DNA from: Candidatus Epulonipiscium fishelsonii | GTDB lineage: Bacteria; Bacillota; Clostridia; Lachnospirales; Cellulosilyticaceae | Length of the DNA: 64,000 bases | NCBI GenBank assembly: GCA_001983455.1 | Contig: LJDB01000060.1 | Location: 61,036-125,035 of the forward strand | Direction: 5' to 3' | In this document: positions 8,036-16,845 of the stretch, piece after piece | Layout of the letters: every line of letters begins with the position of its first letter | How positions within the stretch are numbered: position 1 is the stretch's first letter | Notes under the pieces: generated by a model | Told to the model about the DNA's origin: nothing | Seen by the model: the letters and a program-made list of their open reading frames with translations, nothing else | Databases searched by the model: none | Translations under genes and position numbers: made by a program

Positions 8036-9361
8036 TTAAATTAATAACGTTGTTAAAATATCTATATTTAAATTCTGTACACTTGCATTAGAAAATATAT
8101 TGCCTAGAGGTATTACTTTACGTGTATCAAAATTGGTCAAGTTTAAATCTTTTATTGCTTTGCATTCTGCAAACATACTTTGCATATTTGTAACATTACT
8201 TGTATTAAATCCATTTAAGTTCACTTGTTTTAGATTAATACATTCTGCAAACATTCCAGACATATCTGTCACTTTAGCAGTATTAAAATTGCTTAAATCT
8301 AATTCTGATATTGCATTACACCCTGCAAACATATAGCTCATATCTACTACTTCATGTGTATCAAAGTTGCTGACATCTAAACTTGTTAAGCTCTTACAAT
8401 TTTGGAACATAAACATCATATCTAAAACATTTTTTGTATCAAAATGATTTAGATCTAGTACTTTTAATGCATAGCAATTACTAAATATACCTGTCATACA
8501 TGTCACTTTAGAAGTATCAAATAATTTACTTGTATATAATTCTTTCATTTTATTACATCCTGAAAACATTTGATACATATCTGTTACTTTACCAGTATTA
8601 AAATAGCTTAAATCTAACTTTTCTATTGCACTACAATTATTAAACATGTTAGACATATTTACGACATTACTTGTATTGAAATTATTTAAATTTAATGATT
8701 GTAGTGAAATACAATCTCTAAACATCCCAGCGAAATTTGTTATATTACTAGTATCAAAGTTGCTTAGGTCTAGTGTTTTTACCTCTTCGCATAGTTCAAA
8801 TAGGTTATCCATACTAGTTATAACTTTATCATTATGTTTAATTAAAGGTTGAGGTAGTGGTTTTGTCCAATTATTATCATTTAATATTAATCTAAAACTT
8901 GTTTCCAGCTGTACTCCGTTCAAACTTGTATATTCATAGTGTCGTTGTTGGTTATTTTTTATGTTTTCATAAGGCAAGTCTTCGCTAATTTTTATGTTGT
9001 TATATGAATCTACAGTCGCATTTTCACACTGTGCTTCACTTAAAAATCTCTTTGTTTGTTCAACAGTAAGGAAATTTTCTTTAACCATTTTACCTGCATT
9101 ATCATATGCACTTATAGCATATCCTGCAATATAATCGTTATTTACACTGATTATAGATGTTAATTTGAATTTTTGAGCTATTTTGTCCAATTCTTCTTTA
9201 ACAGCAGTTATAATGATATCTTTTGGATTAGAAACAAATTCCATCATTATAAATGCCCTTTGTTTTTTCTCTAGTTCTTTTATCTTATTTTTCAATTCTC
9301 TTTGTTTATTTTCTAGACTTTCTTTTTCAGTATTTAATTTTTTGATATCCTCATTGTACAT
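8036..9361 (-). CDS. DUF285/BspA-like leucine-rich repeat protein, about 9 repeats, no signal peptide
   Basis: 441 residues from ATG 9361, with GGAGG upstream. Residues 1-38 are a Lys/Glu-rich coiled coil (MYNEDIKKLNTEKESLENK). Residues 40-180 form a domain shared with the larger neighbour (LTSIISVNN, DSYNNIKISEDLPYENI, WTKPLPQPL). Residues 182 to about 425 hold nine 26-residue repeats of the type xDMSxMFxxCxxLxxLDLSxFDTSxV (DUF285). The C-terminus ends in a degenerate tenth repeat. There is no signal peptide, lipobox or wall anchor, unlike most BspA-like surface proteins, so location is uncertain. Function unknown; the fold is expected to be a solenoid for protein binding. Paralogue of the next gene. 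Confidence 0.85.
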   Translation of the reverse strand: MYNEDIKKLNTEKESLENKQRELKNKIKELEKKQRAFIMMEFVSNPKDIIITAVKEELDKIAQKFKLTSIISVNNDYIAGYAISAYDNAGKMVKENFLTVEQTKRFLSEAQCENATVDSYNNIKISEDLPYENIKNNQQRHYEYTSLNGVQLETSFRLILNDNNWTKPLPQPLIKHNDKVITSMDNLFELCEEVKTLDLSNFDTSNITNFAGMFRDCISLQSLNLNNFNTSNVVNMSNMFNNCSAIEKLDLSYFNTGKVTDMYQMFSGCNKMKELYTSKLFDTSKVTCMTGIFSNCYALKVLDLNHFDTKNVLDMMFMFQNCKSLTSLDVSNFDTHEVVDMSYMFAGCNAISELDLSNFNTAKVTDMSGMFAECINLKQVNLNGFNTSNVTNMQSMFAECKAIKDLNLTNFDTRKVIPLGNIFSNASVQNLNIDILTTLLI

Positions 9362-9432
9362 TTAATTTTAACCTCCGATTTTTTTAAAATTACGCTTAAT
9401 AATTATAGTAAACTTGTACGCTTCTTATGTGT

Positions 9433-9452
9433 AAAGAGGGTTTCCCCTCTTT
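9433..9452 (-). terminator. Hairpin after the large repeat gene
   Basis: On the minus strand AAAGAGGG-GAAA-CCCTCTTT makes an 8-bp stem with a GNRA-type GAAA tetraloop, 3 bases after the stop at 9455. Confidence 0.6.
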
Positions 9453-9454
9453 GC

Positions 9455-12445
9455 TTATGCTATAAAGCAGTTATATTTACTAGCTTGTTTAGGATTAATT
9501 TGATTATCTTGACCTACTAAATCAGAAATATCGTCAATAAGCTTTTTAACATCTGCTCCAGATTGAACTGTACTACATCCATAGAATAATTTAGTTATTT
9601 TTTCTAAACTTGAAATGTTAAAATTATTTTTCACTTCTTTTATTTTTGAACATTCAGCAAACATGTAACTCATATTTGATACTTCGTCTGTTTCAAATCT
9701 ACTTAAGTCTAGTTTTTCTAATGCACTACATTTTTCAAACATATAGCTCATGTCTGTTACTTGAGATGTATCAATGCCACTAACATTTAATGTATCTAAT
9801 GCACTACATTCTTTAAACATCTTGCTCATATTAGTTACTTGAGATGTATCAAATTTTCTTAAATCTAATTTTTTTAGTGAACTACATCTTCTAAACATGC
9901 TGTTCATATTAGTCACTTCATTTGTTTTGAACTTGCTTACGTCTAAGTCTTCCAATGACATACATTCAGCAAACATGTTATTCATATCTGTCACTTGGCT
10001 TGTATCAAATTTACTTACATCTAGTTTTTCTATCTTAATACAGCCTGAGAACATACCGCTCATATTAGTTGTTTGTGATGCTTCAAAATTACTTATATCT
10101 AGTTGTTTTACTGTCTTACAGTTGCTAAACATTTTACTCATGTTCGTTACTTTACTAGTGTCAAAGTTGCTTACGTCAAGTTGTTTTACCACCCAGCAAT
10201 TAAAGAACATTTTATTCATGTTTACTACTTCACGAGTATCAAAGCTACTTACATCCAACTCTTCCACTTTAATACAGCCTGAGAACATACCACTTAAATT
10301 AGTTGCCCTGCTTGTATTAAACTTGCTGATATTCAATTGTTCAACTTTACTAACTCCATTAAACATATTACTCATATTTTTAACTTTGCTTGTATTGAAT
10401 TTATGTACATCTAATTTTTTAACTGAAGAACAACCACTAAATATATTTTCAATAGAGGTTACTTTGCTTGTATCAAATTCACTTACGTCTAATTCTTCTA
10501 CGTTGCAACATTCAGCAAACATATCTGACATATTGGTCACTTGAGCTGTATTAAAGTTGCTAATATCAAGTTTTTTAAGTGAACTACATCCATAAAACAT
10601 ACCTTTCATATCTTTTACTTTAGAAGTATCAAAGTTACTTACATCTAATTTTTTAAGAGAGTTACATTCCATAAACATATCCATCATATCTGTTACTTGA
10701 GCTGTATCAAAATTGCTTATATTTAAAATCTTCAATTCACAACATTGACTAAACATATATGACATAGATCTAACTTTACTTGTGTTAAAGCTACTTAAAT
10801 CAAGTTCCATCAACATATTACATTCACTGAACATAGCGGTCATATTATTTACTTCAGATGTGCTAAAGTTGCTTAAGTTTAATTCTCCAACTTTATTACA
10901 TCCCGCAAACATATATTCCATATTAATTACTTGTGAAGTATTAAAGTTAATAATGTCTAAAGTTTTTATTTTATTACATTCAGCAAACATACTTGTCATA
11001 TCTGTTACTTTAGCAGTGTCAAATTTACTAACATCTAATTTTACTAATTTAATACAGTTATTAAACATACTGCTCATATCTGTTACTTTAGAAGTATCAA
11101 ATTTAACAATGTTTAATTCTATCAAGTTACTACATTCATTAAATAAGCTTCTCATATCTGTTACTTCAGATGTATTAAAGTTATTTAAGTCTAGTATTTC
11201 TAGCGTACTACATTTATCAAACATATTACTTAGATCCGTTACATTTGAAGTATTAAATTTACTTAGATTCAGGTTTTCTAGTAACTCACAACTATAAAAC
11301 ATAGCTGACATATCAGTTACATTTGAAGTATCAAAATTATTTAAATTCAATTGTTTTAAAGCGGAGCAAAACTCAAACATACTTGACATTGATGTTACTT
11401 TACTAGTATTAAATTTACCCATATTCAGTTGTTCTAGCATAGTACATCTATTAAACATATGATTCATTGATGTTACATTTGAAGTGTCAAAGTCACTTAA
11501 GTCTAGTGTTTCTAGAGTCATACATCTGTCAAACATGTGGTTCATTGATATTATGTTTGAAGTGTCAAAATGACTTAAATCTAAAATACTTACTTTGCTA
11601 CATTGATCAAACAAATTATCCATATTTGCTACAATGTCACCATGATATTTAGATAAAGGTTGTGGTAGAGGACGTTTCCAGCTGTCATTGTTTAATACTT
11701 CATAGAAATCAGTTGATAATTTCACTTGGACTTTTCCGTTATCATCTGTAATATATTCATAATAAATTTGTTCATTATTTTGAATATCGTCATAAGGTAA
11801 GTCTTCCTCAACTTTTATGTTATTATATTCATCTACATATGCGTTTGCACAGCTGAATATATTTAAAAACTCTTTTATTTGAGGAATATTAAGGAATGTT
11901 TCTTTAGACTTAATGATAGTTTCTTCCTTATTATATATAGTTATAGAATATCCACCCGTATAATTGTTGTTTATGCTTATTATTGATGATAATTTATAAT
12001 TCCACTGTGCTTCTTTCAACACAGTCGTAACTTTTGCCACATCAATATCTTTTGGATTAGAAATTAAATCCGTTAATTCATCAAATAAGCTTTGATTTTT
12101 ATGTAGTTTCCTTAAAGTGCAATCCATTCTCTCGATATCACGTTTTATGGACTTTTTATTTTGTTCTGTTTCTTTTTGAGTGTTCCTTAAATCTTTAAGG
12201 TTGTCCTTAGCTAAAAGTTGTTTTTGCTTTAAATCTTTAATACTATTCTCTAGTTGAGCTTTTTTTAACTCTACTTCTCTCAACTCATTTGTTGTAATAT
12301 TTTCATTTTTTTCTAGGTCTTTAATTTCAGAGCCTATTAAGGTTTGATTATCCCATAGTTCTTTTAATTTATCTTCTAATTCACTTTTTTTCGTTTCTAA
12401 ATTTTCCATATCATAAGTTGCTTTTTTTATGTCTGCATTGTACAT
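9455..12445 (-). CDS. DUF285/BspA-like leucine-rich repeat protein, about 25 repeats, no signal peptide
   Basis: 996 residues. The start at 12445 has GGAGGGG just upstream and gives an N-terminus (MYNADIKKATYD) parallel to the small paralogue; the longer open frame to 12622 lacks a ribosome site and covers the promoter. Residues 1-118 are a long charged coiled coil. About 127-270 is the linker domain shared with the 441-residue paralogue (SSIISINNNYTGGYS, VEEDLPYDDI, WKRPLPQPL). About 272-935 holds 25 tandem 26-residue repeats, nearly all with Met-Phe at positions 6-7 and Cys at position 10. The C-terminal 60 residues are non-repetitive. No export signal is visible. Binding or scaffold role inferred; ligand unknown. 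Confidence 0.87.
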   Translation of the reverse strand: MYNADIKKATYDMENLETKKSELEDKLKELWDNQTLIGSEIKDLEKNENITTNELREVELKKAQLENSIKDLKQKQLLAKDNLKDLRNTQKETEQNKKSIKRDIERMDCTLRKLHKNQSLFDELTDLISNPKDIDVAKVTTVLKEAQWNYKLSSIISINNNYTGGYSITIYNKEETIIKSKETFLNIPQIKEFLNIFSCANAYVDEYNNIKVEEDLPYDDIQNNEQIYYEYITDDNGKVQVKLSTDFYEVLNNDSWKRPLPQPLSKYHGDIVANMDNLFDQCSKVSILDLSHFDTSNIISMNHMFDRCMTLETLDLSDFDTSNVTSMNHMFNRCTMLEQLNMGKFNTSKVTSMSSMFEFCSALKQLNLNNFDTSNVTDMSAMFYSCELLENLNLSKFNTSNVTDLSNMFDKCSTLEILDLNNFNTSEVTDMRSLFNECSNLIELNIVKFDTSKVTDMSSMFNNCIKLVKLDVSKFDTAKVTDMTSMFAECNKIKTLDIINFNTSQVINMEYMFAGCNKVGELNLSNFSTSEVNNMTAMFSECNMLMELDLSSFNTSKVRSMSYMFSQCCELKILNISNFDTAQVTDMMDMFMECNSLKKLDVSNFDTSKVKDMKGMFYGCSSLKKLDISNFNTAQVTNMSDMFAECCNVEELDVSEFDTSKVTSIENIFSGCSSVKKLDVHKFNTSKVKNMSNMFNGVSKVEQLNISKFNTSRATNLSGMFSGCIKVEELDVSSFDTREVVNMNKMFFNCWVVKQLDVSNFDTSKVTNMSKMFSNCKTVKQLDISNFEASQTTNMSGMFSGCIKIEKLDVSKFDTSQVTDMNNMFAECMSLEDLDVSKFKTNEVTNMNSMFRRCSSLKKLDLRKFDTSQVTNMSKMFKECSALDTLNVSGIDTSQVTDMSYMFEKCSALEKLDLSRFETDEVSNMSYMFAECSKIKEVKNNFNISSLEKITKLFYGCSTVQSGADVKKLIDDISDLVGQDNQINPKQASKYNCFIA
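9641..11630 (-). repeat. Tandem 78-bp coding repeats (DUF285 units)
   Basis: About 25 units of 78 bases encode the 26-residue motif of the large repeat protein. Units are diverged but keep TTTGATACTTCA- and AATATGTTT-like blocks in register. A shorter array of nine units lies at about 8100-8815 in the paralogue. Such arrays can change copy number by recombination. Confidence 0.85.
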
Positions 12446-12469
12446 TTTTGTATCCCCTCCAATAATTAT

Positions 12470-12499
12470 ATTATATATTGTCGATCGCTGTGTTGTCAA
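12470..12499 (-). promoter_or_regulatory. Promoter of the large repeat gene
   Basis: On the minus strand a perfect TTGACA (12494-12499) and a perfect TATAAT (12470-12475) are separated by 18 bases. The start codon is 24 bases beyond the -10 box, so the leader is very short. This also supports the downstream start at 12445. Confidence 0.75.
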
Positions 12500-12622
12500 T
12501 ATATTATCAATTTTTGTGATATACCAATATAATTTTATTGATATATCTACAATAAATATCAGCAGGAAAAATGAAGTTGCAGTTGTATATGACTTTTTTA
12601 TTATGTTAGTATCATGAAACAT

Positions 12623-12970
12623 TTATTCCCATGTATTCGAATATGATTTATCCGTAATAATTGGTTCAACCATTTCATCTAAATGTGCTTGCACTAACTG
12701 ATATACTATTAAATCAACTAGCCATAAAGGTGCTAAATTAGATGGATGAATATAATGATATTGAGCCAGAAAAGATGCTCCACAAAATATGATTATTTGA
12801 GTAAAATTAAAAATATTTTTTGTAAATAAATATGTATTTTTATCAAAATTATCTTTTACTCGCATTTGCGTATGTGTGAAGTGATGTTTAACTTCTTCTT
12901 TAGTATCAATTGAATAAAGTAAAAGTGACAGGCCTATAGCCATATAAATCGAGCTCATAAGTTCTTGCAT
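12623..12970 (-). CDS. Small membrane protein of unknown function
   Basis: 115 residues from ATG 12970, preceded by ATAGGAGGAG; the upstream ATG at 13021 would place the ribosome site inside the gene. Two or three hydrophobic segments are visible (about residues 5-20, 50-66 and 77-92), with a charged loop (KEEVKHHFTHTQMRVKDNFDKN) between the first and second. I do not recognise the family. It reads toward the DUF285 repeat genes but is separated from them by about 178 bases that hold a strong promoter, so co-function is not shown. Confidence 0.6.
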   Translation of the reverse strand: MQELMSSIYMAIGLSLLLYSIDTKEEVKHHFTHTQMRVKDNFDKNTYLFTKNIFNFTQIIIFCGASFLAQYHYIHPSNLAPLWLVDLIVYQLVQAHLDEMVEPIITDKSYSNTWE

Positions 12971-13123
12971 AACTCTCCTCCTATAAAATAGTTTCACCTC
13001 TATAACAACAACTAAATTCATATAATTTGTAAAATTTTAACTAAAACAACAGATTAATCTATCATATTAATATATCCTATATGATATTATACCATATTAT
13101 TTTATTTTTAGACAAGCATACCC

Positions 13124-13152
13124 TTGAAAAAATTTTTTAACTCGGATACTAT
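13124..13152 (+). promoter_or_regulatory. Promoter of the PhnD-type transporter operon
   Basis: TTGAAA and TACTAT with a 17-base spacer, 68 bases before the lipoprotein gene start. Confidence 0.5.
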
Positions 13153-13220
13153 TGTGTAGTGGAGCACAGTTTATACAAAATAAATTTAGTATTATCAAAT
13201 ATTGATATATGGAGGGTATT

Positions 13221-14321
13221 ATGAAAAAATTATTTGCATTGCTCATGTCTGCAATATTGTCATTAACATTATTGAGTGGATGTGGTAGAGAGAATGTTAA
13301 TCCCACAAAAGAGCTTAATGTGCAATCACCAGAGACTGAATTACAGGGTTCAGATGCAGCACAAAAAGAAGTATTACAACAAATTAATACACTTACAGTA
13401 GCATTTGTTCCTTCAAAAGAACCTGCTAAAATTGTAACAGCGACAGAACCTTTAAAACAAATGCTAAAAGCAGAGTTATTAAAGGAAGGATTTGAAGTTG
13501 GCAACATAGATATTACTGTCGGAACAAGTTATGAAGCAGTTGGAGAAGCCTTGAGTGCTGGAACAGCTGACGTTGGTTTAATTCCAGGGAGCACATATGT
13601 ACTTTTTGACGATGACGCAGAAGTTATTCTAACTGCAACTCGTGCAGGATTAAACAAAGATTTTGACAATCCAAAAGATTGGAATGATGGTTTACCTACA
13701 TTGACAAATGATGATGTTGCAGTTTCATATCGTTCTTTAATAATAGCTGGTCCATCTGCAAAAGGTCAAGAATTAGCGGCAAAAATTAATGCTGGTCAAG
13801 AATTAACTTGGGAAGATTTAAACTCAGCAAATTGGACCGTAATGTCAACCACCTCACCTGCAGGATACATTTATCCTTCACTATGGTTACAAGACAAGTT
13901 TAATAAGGGTATTACAGATTTAGAAAGTGCTGTTCAATCTGATTCATATGCAAGTGCAATGGCAAGACTTGCTTCAGGGCAAATTGATATTGCGTTAGTG
14001 TATGCTGATGCCAGAATGGACTATGCAGAAGAATGGATAAAAGATTTTGCAAGACACAAACCGATTTGGGAAGAAACAAATGTAATTGGTGTAACTGCTC
14101 CAATTTACAATGATACTGTTAGTGTAAGTAATTTTTCTGACAATATGCAAATACCAGGGTTTAAACAGGCTGTAGAAAATGCATTTATAAACATAGGAAA
14201 TCTTCCAGCTGGTAAAGAAGTAATTGCAATTTATAGTCATGACGGATATCAGGTAGCAGATCCTGAAGACTATGACGAAGAACGTAAAGCACAAGAATTA
14301 ATTAGAAATCTTTCAAAATAA
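13221..14321 (+). CDS. phnD: Phosphonate-type ABC transporter substrate-binding lipoprotein (PhnD family)
   Basis: 366 residues. ATG 13221 is used because GGAGGG lies just upstream and the ATG at 13209 overlaps it. A lipoprotein signal ends LTLLSGC. The mature part matches PhnD: TLTVAFVPSKEPAKI, then the GTADVGLIPGSTYVLF and VMSTTSPAGYIYPSLWLQ blocks and the ALVYADARMDY region. It should capture a small solute outside the membrane. It is followed by phnC and two phnE genes, the normal importer order, but no phosphonate degradation gene (C-P lyase, phosphonatase) is present. The acetamidase/formamidase four genes downstream hints at an amide-like ligand; this is inference. Confidence 0.85.
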   Translation: MKKLFALLMSAILSLTLLSGCGRENVNPTKELNVQSPETELQGSDAAQKEVLQQINTLTVAFVPSKEPAKIVTATEPLKQMLKAELLKEGFEVGNIDITVGTSYEAVGEALSAGTADVGLIPGSTYVLFDDDAEVILTATRAGLNKDFDNPKDWNDGLPTLTNDDVAVSYRSLIIAGPSAKGQELAAKINAGQELTWEDLNSANWTVMSTTSPAGYIYPSLWLQDKFNKGITDLESAVQSDSYASAMARLASGQIDIALVYADARMDYAEEWIKDFARHKPIWEETNVIGVTAPIYNDTVSVSNFSDNMQIPGFKQAVENAFINIGNLPAGKEVIAIYSHDGYQVADPEDYDEERKAQELIRNLSK

Positions 14322-14330
14322 TTAAGTTAA

Positions 14331-14353
14331 GTGGGAGCTGGTTATGTTCCCAC
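14331..14353 (+). terminator. Hairpin between binding-protein and ATPase genes
   Basis: GTGGGA / TCCCAC with an 11-base loop, just after the phnD stop and without a T-run. A partial terminator or RNA-stabilising hairpin here would raise binding-protein output over the membrane parts. Confidence 0.45.
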
Positions 14354-14430
14354 AAAATTACGTATCACAAATAAGAGGCCCGTACAAATATAATCAAATA
14401 TCATCAATATAAAAATGGGGAATGGTAAAA

Positions 14431-15189
14431 ATGATAAAGTTTGAAAACGTCACAAAGGTATATCCAAACGGTTTTACAGGCTTAAAAAATGTTTCACTAG
14501 AAATTGAACAAGGAGAATTTGTAGCTATAATTGGTCTTTCAGGTGCTGGAAAATCTACCTTAATTAGAACAATAAATAAAATTCATGATATTACAGAAGG
14601 AACGCTTACTGTAAATAAAATAAATGTAAGCACTTTAAAAGGAAAGTCTCTAAGAAAATTTCGACGGGGAATTGGAATGATCTTTCAATCTTATAATTTG
14701 GTTACCCGTACAAGTGTTATTAATAATGTATTAACTTCAAATGTTCCAGACCTGCCTTTTTGGAGAATTTTATTTGGAGCATATCCTGAAAAGCAAAAAA
14801 TAGCGGCTCTTGAAGCACTAGACAAAGTGGGGATTTTAGACAAAGCATTTGTACGTGTTGATCAACTTTCAGGAGGACAGCAACAACGTGTATCTTTGGC
14901 AAGAACACTTGCTCAAAATCCGCAAATAATCCTAGCAGATGAGCCAGTAGCAGCTTTAGACCCTGTAACAGCTAAGCAAGTTATGAACGATTTTAGACGT
15001 ATTAATAAAGAAATGAACATTTCAGTTTTAATCAACATTCATCATGTTGACTTGGCTTTGGAATATGCTGATAGGGTAATCGGTATAAAAGCAGGTGAAG
15101 TTGTTTATGATGGACCATCTAAGGAAGTTAGCCCCGACGTTTTAGATAAAATCTATAGTGGTCAAGAATTTGGGAAAATGGGGGAATAA
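14431..15189 (+). CDS. phnC: Phosphonate-type ABC transporter ATPase (PhnC family)
   Basis: 252 residues from ATG 14431, spaced 10 bases from GGGG; an ATG at 14422 is too close to the ribosome site. All ABC motifs are intact: Walker A GLSGAGKST, signature LSGGQQQRVSLARTLAQ, Walker B ILADEPVAALDP and the switch His in INIHHVD. The start MIKFENVTKVYPNG is typical of PhnC. It drives the importer formed with the two following PhnE permeases. Confidence 0.88.
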   Translation: MIKFENVTKVYPNGFTGLKNVSLEIEQGEFVAIIGLSGAGKSTLIRTINKIHDITEGTLTVNKINVSTLKGKSLRKFRRGIGMIFQSYNLVTRTSVINNVLTSNVPDLPFWRILFGAYPEKQKIAALEALDKVGILDKAFVRVDQLSGGQQQRVSLARTLAQNPQIILADEPVAALDPVTAKQVMNDFRRINKEMNISVLINIHHVDLALEYADRVIGIKAGEVVYDGPSKEVSPDVLDKIYSGQEFGKMGE

Positions 15190-15192
15190 CAT

Positions 15193-15990
15193 ATGGCAAA
15201 AATAATAACTCTTTCAAACGGAAAGAAAGTTACACAAAAAAGCTCTAGATTTTTTATAGTATTAATTATACTTATAGTCATGTCATATGTTTCAGTGAAG
15301 ATCACTGGTTTTAATTTTTCTACCTTATATAAAAGAGGAATTCGATTTTTTGATATATTAATCGATATGTTTCCTCCAGACATAGAATATCTGGGTTCTA
15401 TATGGAAACCTTTGTTTGATACGATAAAAATGTCACTTTTAGGTTCAGCAATTGGTTCGTTTTGTGCCATTCCATTTGCAATTTTAGCCTCAAGTAATGT
15501 TGTCCACAATAAAACTGTAATTTTAATAATAAGATTGTTTTTAAGTCTAGTTCGTACTTTGCCCACTCTTATAATCGCTCTTATCGCAACTTATATGTTT
15601 GGCCTTGGAACAATGGCTGGAACAACAGCTATTGCAGTTTTTACTTTTGCTTATATAGGAAAGCTTTTATATGAACAAATTGAAACAGTTAATATGGGTG
15701 CTTTTGAGGCAATGGAATCTTTTGGGGCAACAAAATTGCAATCATTTATGGCAGCAATTGTTCCTCAAGTTTTACCAAGCTATATAGCAAACTGCTTGTT
15801 TTGTTTTGAAGGAAACGTAAGATACGCTGCAATCTTGGGATACGTTGGTGCTGGTGGATTAGGTTTAATATTAAACGAAAAAATTGGCTGGAGAGAATAC
15901 CCAAGCGTAGGAATGATTTTAATTGTTTTGTTTATTGCGGTAGTGATTATTGAAACGATAAGCCATTACTTCCGTAAGAAATTAACCTAG
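15193..15990 (+). CDS. phnE: Phosphonate-type ABC transporter permease 1 (PhnE family)
   Basis: 265 residues, about six membrane helices, starting 3 bases after phnC. The coupling-helix (EAA) region GAFEAMESFGATKLQSFMAAIVPQ and the C-terminal RYAAILGYVGAGGLG match PhnE. It forms the channel with the second permease. The first 25 residues are cytoplasmic and basic. Confidence 0.86.
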   Translation: MAKIITLSNGKKVTQKSSRFFIVLIILIVMSYVSVKITGFNFSTLYKRGIRFFDILIDMFPPDIEYLGSIWKPLFDTIKMSLLGSAIGSFCAIPFAILASSNVVHNKTVILIIRLFLSLVRTLPTLIIALIATYMFGLGTMAGTTAIAVFTFAYIGKLLYEQIETVNMGAFEAMESFGATKLQSFMAAIVPQVLPSYIANCLFCFEGNVRYAAILGYVGAGGLGLILNEKIGWREYPSVGMILIVLFIAVVIIETISHYFRKKLT

Positions 15991-16000
15991 AGGTGGTATT

Positions 16001-16807
16001 ATGACTGATAAAATTAGAGCTAAATTAAACGAGCAACCGCATAGATGGATTTTCCAATTTGGATCAATACTTTTACTATTTGTACTGATGTTGTGGTCAA
16101 CAACTACATTGCAATACAAAGGTTCCTCTGACCAAATGACTATTGTAAAAAGCATTATAACAGGTATTTTTACTCCAGATTTAGAATTTTTGTTTAATCT
16201 TACAACTCAAGGTGTGCCCTATTTATTACTTGAAACAATATGTATAGCATTTTTGGGAACAGTTGTGGGAGCAGTGCTTGCTATTCCAATATCTTTTCTT
16301 AGTGCAACAAATTTAGTACCTTATCCAATTGCTATTGTAGGCCGAATATTTATTATGGCTGTGAGAACTGTACCTGTTTTTGTATATGGATTAATGTTTA
16401 TTCGTGTGACAGGACCAGGGGCATTTGCAGGGCTTATGACTATGTCTGTTTGCTCAATTGGTATGGTATCAAAAATGTATATTGAATCAATTGAAGATCT
16501 AGACATCAAAATATTAGAATCATTTGATGCATGCGGATGTACTATGTTTCAAAAAATTCGCTATGGAATTTTGCCACAGCTTCTGCCAGATTTTACTTCA
16601 ACAATAATCTATAGGTTTGACATGAACTTGAGAGATGCCACTGTTTTGGGACTTGTTGGGGCTGGAGGTATAGGTGCTCCTCTTATCTTTGCTATGAATG
16701 CATACAGATGGCATGAAGTTGGAGCAATATTAGCTGGACTAATAGTCTTAATTTTAATAGTAGAATATATTTCAGGGAAAATACGTACTAAGTTAGCTAG
16801 AGGATAA
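16001..16807 (+). CDS. phnE: Phosphonate-type ABC transporter permease 2 (PhnE family)
   Basis: 268 residues, about six helices, beginning 10 bases after the first permease with GAGGTGG as ribosome site. The EAA region DLDIKILESFDACGCTMFQK and NLRDATVLGLVGAGGIG are family marks. Two different PhnE genes imply a heterodimeric channel, common in Firmicute PhnCDEE systems. Confidence 0.86.
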   Translation: MTDKIRAKLNEQPHRWIFQFGSILLLFVLMLWSTTTLQYKGSSDQMTIVKSIITGIFTPDLEFLFNLTTQGVPYLLLETICIAFLGTVVGAVLAIPISFLSATNLVPYPIAIVGRIFIMAVRTVPVFVYGLMFIRVTGPGAFAGLMTMSVCSIGMVSKMYIESIEDLDIKILESFDACGCTMFQKIRYGILPQLLPDFTSTIIYRFDMNLRDATVLGLVGAGGIGAPLIFAMNAYRWHEVGAILAGLIVLILIVEYISGKIRTKLARG

Positions 16808-16845
16808 CACTTTAAATCTTAAACTTAAAAGAGGAGAAATCTATT

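Noticed and set aside
9897..11297. Plus-strand ORFs opposite the large repeat gene, with periodic Leu/Ser-rich proteins
   Set aside because: They are mirror images of the 78-base coding repeats; no ribosome sites, and the minus-strand frame is continuous with a clear domain structure.
8100..11630. Regular repeat spacing that might suggest a CRISPR array
   Set aside because: Units are 78 bases, contiguous, diverged and coding in frame; there are no constant repeats with unique spacers and no cas genes.
12446..12622. N-terminal extension of the large repeat protein with a hydrophobic stretch that could be a membrane anchor
   Set aside because: The extension spans a perfect -35/-10 promoter and lacks a ribosome site, whereas GGAGGGG precedes ATG 12445, giving the same N-terminus as the paralogue.
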